Of a stretch of DNA of 64,000 nt, positions 63,231 through 64,000 are shown piece by piece. Source of the DNA: Mesorhizobium sp. WSM3860 (GTDB lineage Bacteria > Pseudomonadota > Alphaproteobacteria > Rhizobiales > Rhizobiaceae). The notes under the pieces are model-generated. The model saw only the letters and a program-made list of their open reading frames with translations, made no database searches and was not told where the DNA came from. The first letter of the stretch is position 1, and each line of letters opens with the position of its first letter. The position numbers and the translations under genes were made by a program. The stretch spans positions 186,001-250,000 of the forward strand of contig NZ_NSGF01000002.1 in NCBI RefSeq assembly GCF_002294995.1, in the 5' to 3' direction.

Positions 63231-64000
63231 TCAGAGCTTGCCGGCGAGATAGCGCGACAAGGTTTCGCGCGCGCCGTTCGCCCACAGTTCGGCCAGTGCA
63301 TGGGCAAAGGCTTGCGTGAAGACGGCGGAGCGGCAGACATCGCCGTAGATGTCGTCCATCGCCAGCCAGGCCTCGGGCGAGTTCTTCGCCGCTTTGGCGG
63401 TCGCCTGCATCCGGTCCCAGTTCGGATCGTTCGGCTCGATGACGGCGCCGCTGTCAGTGGTGCCGAAGCAGTAGCGGCACCAGAGCGCGGACTCTAGGGC
63501 CAGGCCGGTAACACCTTTCCCCGCCTTCAGCCGGTCCGCGATGGTCGGAATGATGAATTTCGGCTGGCGGTTGGAACCGTCAAGGCAAAGCCTTCTGATG
63601 GTGTCGCCGATCTTGGGATTGGAAAAGCGGCGCTCGATGAGCTGGTAGTAATCCTCGAGCACCGTGTCCGGCACCGGCGGCACGGTCGGAATGATCTCGT
63701 CGCGCTCCAGCTTGGCGAGGAAGCCGCGCACCAGCGGCTCTTGCATCGCCTCATGCACGAAATGGATGTCCATCAGGCCCGCCGGATAGGCGATCGCTGC
63801 GTGGCCGCCGTTCAAGATGCGGATCTTCATCAGTTCGTAAGGCGAGACATCCTTGACGAACTGGACGCCGGCCTGTTCCAGCGGCGGCCGGCCGGCGGTG
63901 AAATGATCCTCCAGCACCCATTGCTTGAATGGTTCGCAGAAGACCGGCCAATTGTCCTCCAGCCCGAAATCACTCGCCAGAATGCTGCGCTCGCGGTCGG
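63231..64000 (-). CDS. Mannitol dehydrogenase-family protein, N-terminal part outside the window
   Basis: The frame stays open from the stop at 63231 to the window end, about 256 residues of the C-terminal part. It shows the polyol-specific long-chain dehydrogenase core: FCEPFKQWVLEDHF and the catalytic K-x3-N-x2-H arrangement in KIRILNGGHAAIAYPAG. NAD-dependent oxidation of mannitol, arabinitol or a hexuronate is typical of the family. First visible gene of the leftward set with the HAD protein and kinase. Confidence 0.9.
   Translation of the reverse strand, partial: DRERSILASDFGLEDNWPVFCEPFKQWVLEDHFTAGRPPLEQAGVQFVKDVSPYELMKIRILNGGHAAIAYPAGLMDIHFVHEAMQEPLVRGFLAKLERDEIIPTVPPVPDTVLEDYYQLIERRFSNPKIGDTIRRLCLDGSNRQPKFIIPTIADRLKAGKGVTGLALESALWCRYCFGTTDSGAVIEPNDPNWDRMQATAKAAKNSPEAWLAMDDIYGDVCRSAVFTQAFAHALAELWANGARETLSRYLAGKL

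Overview
The window reads as chromosomal DNA of an alphaproteobacterium of the order Hyphomicrobiales (Rhizobiales), most like Mesorhizobium or a close relative. The reasons are the high G+C, the many ABC importers for sugars, polyols and amino acids, a MatB-type malonyl-CoA synthetase behind a GntR regulator, and numerous dispersed palindromic intergenic elements of the rhizobial kind. This placement is inference; there is no rRNA or tRNA gene here. Genes are dense, and no gene-free stretch exceeds 300 bases.

Layout. 1-5180: two secreted or surface proteins, the first cut by the window edge, the second with DUF11-like domains and a C-terminal Cys-repeat array. 5380-8639: rpe, a MatR-like GntR regulator and matB. 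8843-19528: an amino-sugar salvage locus. A leftward operon (BadF-type kinase, GntR/UTRA regulator, NagB-II-like SIS deaminase, NagA) faces a rightward one (MurQ, sugar ABC importer, Gfo/Idh oxidoreductase, UgpC-type ATPase). Both start at mirror-image promoter/operators. 19733-25276 (leftward): an FAH-family hydrolase, a BDH2-like SDR, a two-domain ALDH16-type aldehyde dehydrogenase and DeoC. 25419-44723: ferredoxin-NADP reductase; ATP-dependent hydantoinase HyuA/HyuB; a leftward operon of a Mo-hydroxylase (FAD subunit plus fused FeS/Mo subunit), 6-hydroxynicotinate-reductase-like protein, UPF0280, PF06684 and MarR; nicotinamidase; an ion-transporter-superfamily protein; and a Liv-type ABC importer. 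44979-50482: a polytopic membrane protein, pncB, a LysR regulator and a divergent agmatinase-family ureohydrolase. 50679-54319: a polar amino-acid importer without an ATPase gene, and a MATE exporter. 54562-64000: an AraC regulator, a polyol ABC importer with a sorbitol/xylitol-type dehydrogenase, and facing genes for an FGGY kinase, a HAD phosphatase and a mannitol-dehydrogenase-family protein cut by the window end.

How the genes work together. The amino-sugar locus gives an apparently complete route for imported GlcNAc/MurNAc: import, phosphorylation, lactyl-ether cleavage, deacetylation, deamination. The most interesting region is 25419-44723. I read it as a co-regulated N-heterocycle (probably nicotinate or a related ring) uptake and degradation system: hydroxylation, ferredoxin-linked ring reduction, then ATP-driven ring opening. 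A shared 17-bp operator-like sequence precedes two of its transcription units, and a weaker version precedes the third.

Repeats. At least seven dispersed palindromic elements lie between operons. One sits in frame inside the Mo-hydroxylase gene, one supplies the last codons and stop of the LysR gene, and one supplies the ribosome-binding region of the membrane-protein gene. A 47-bp unit carrying a ribosome-binding site and start codon is triplicated in front of the amino-sugar GntR gene.
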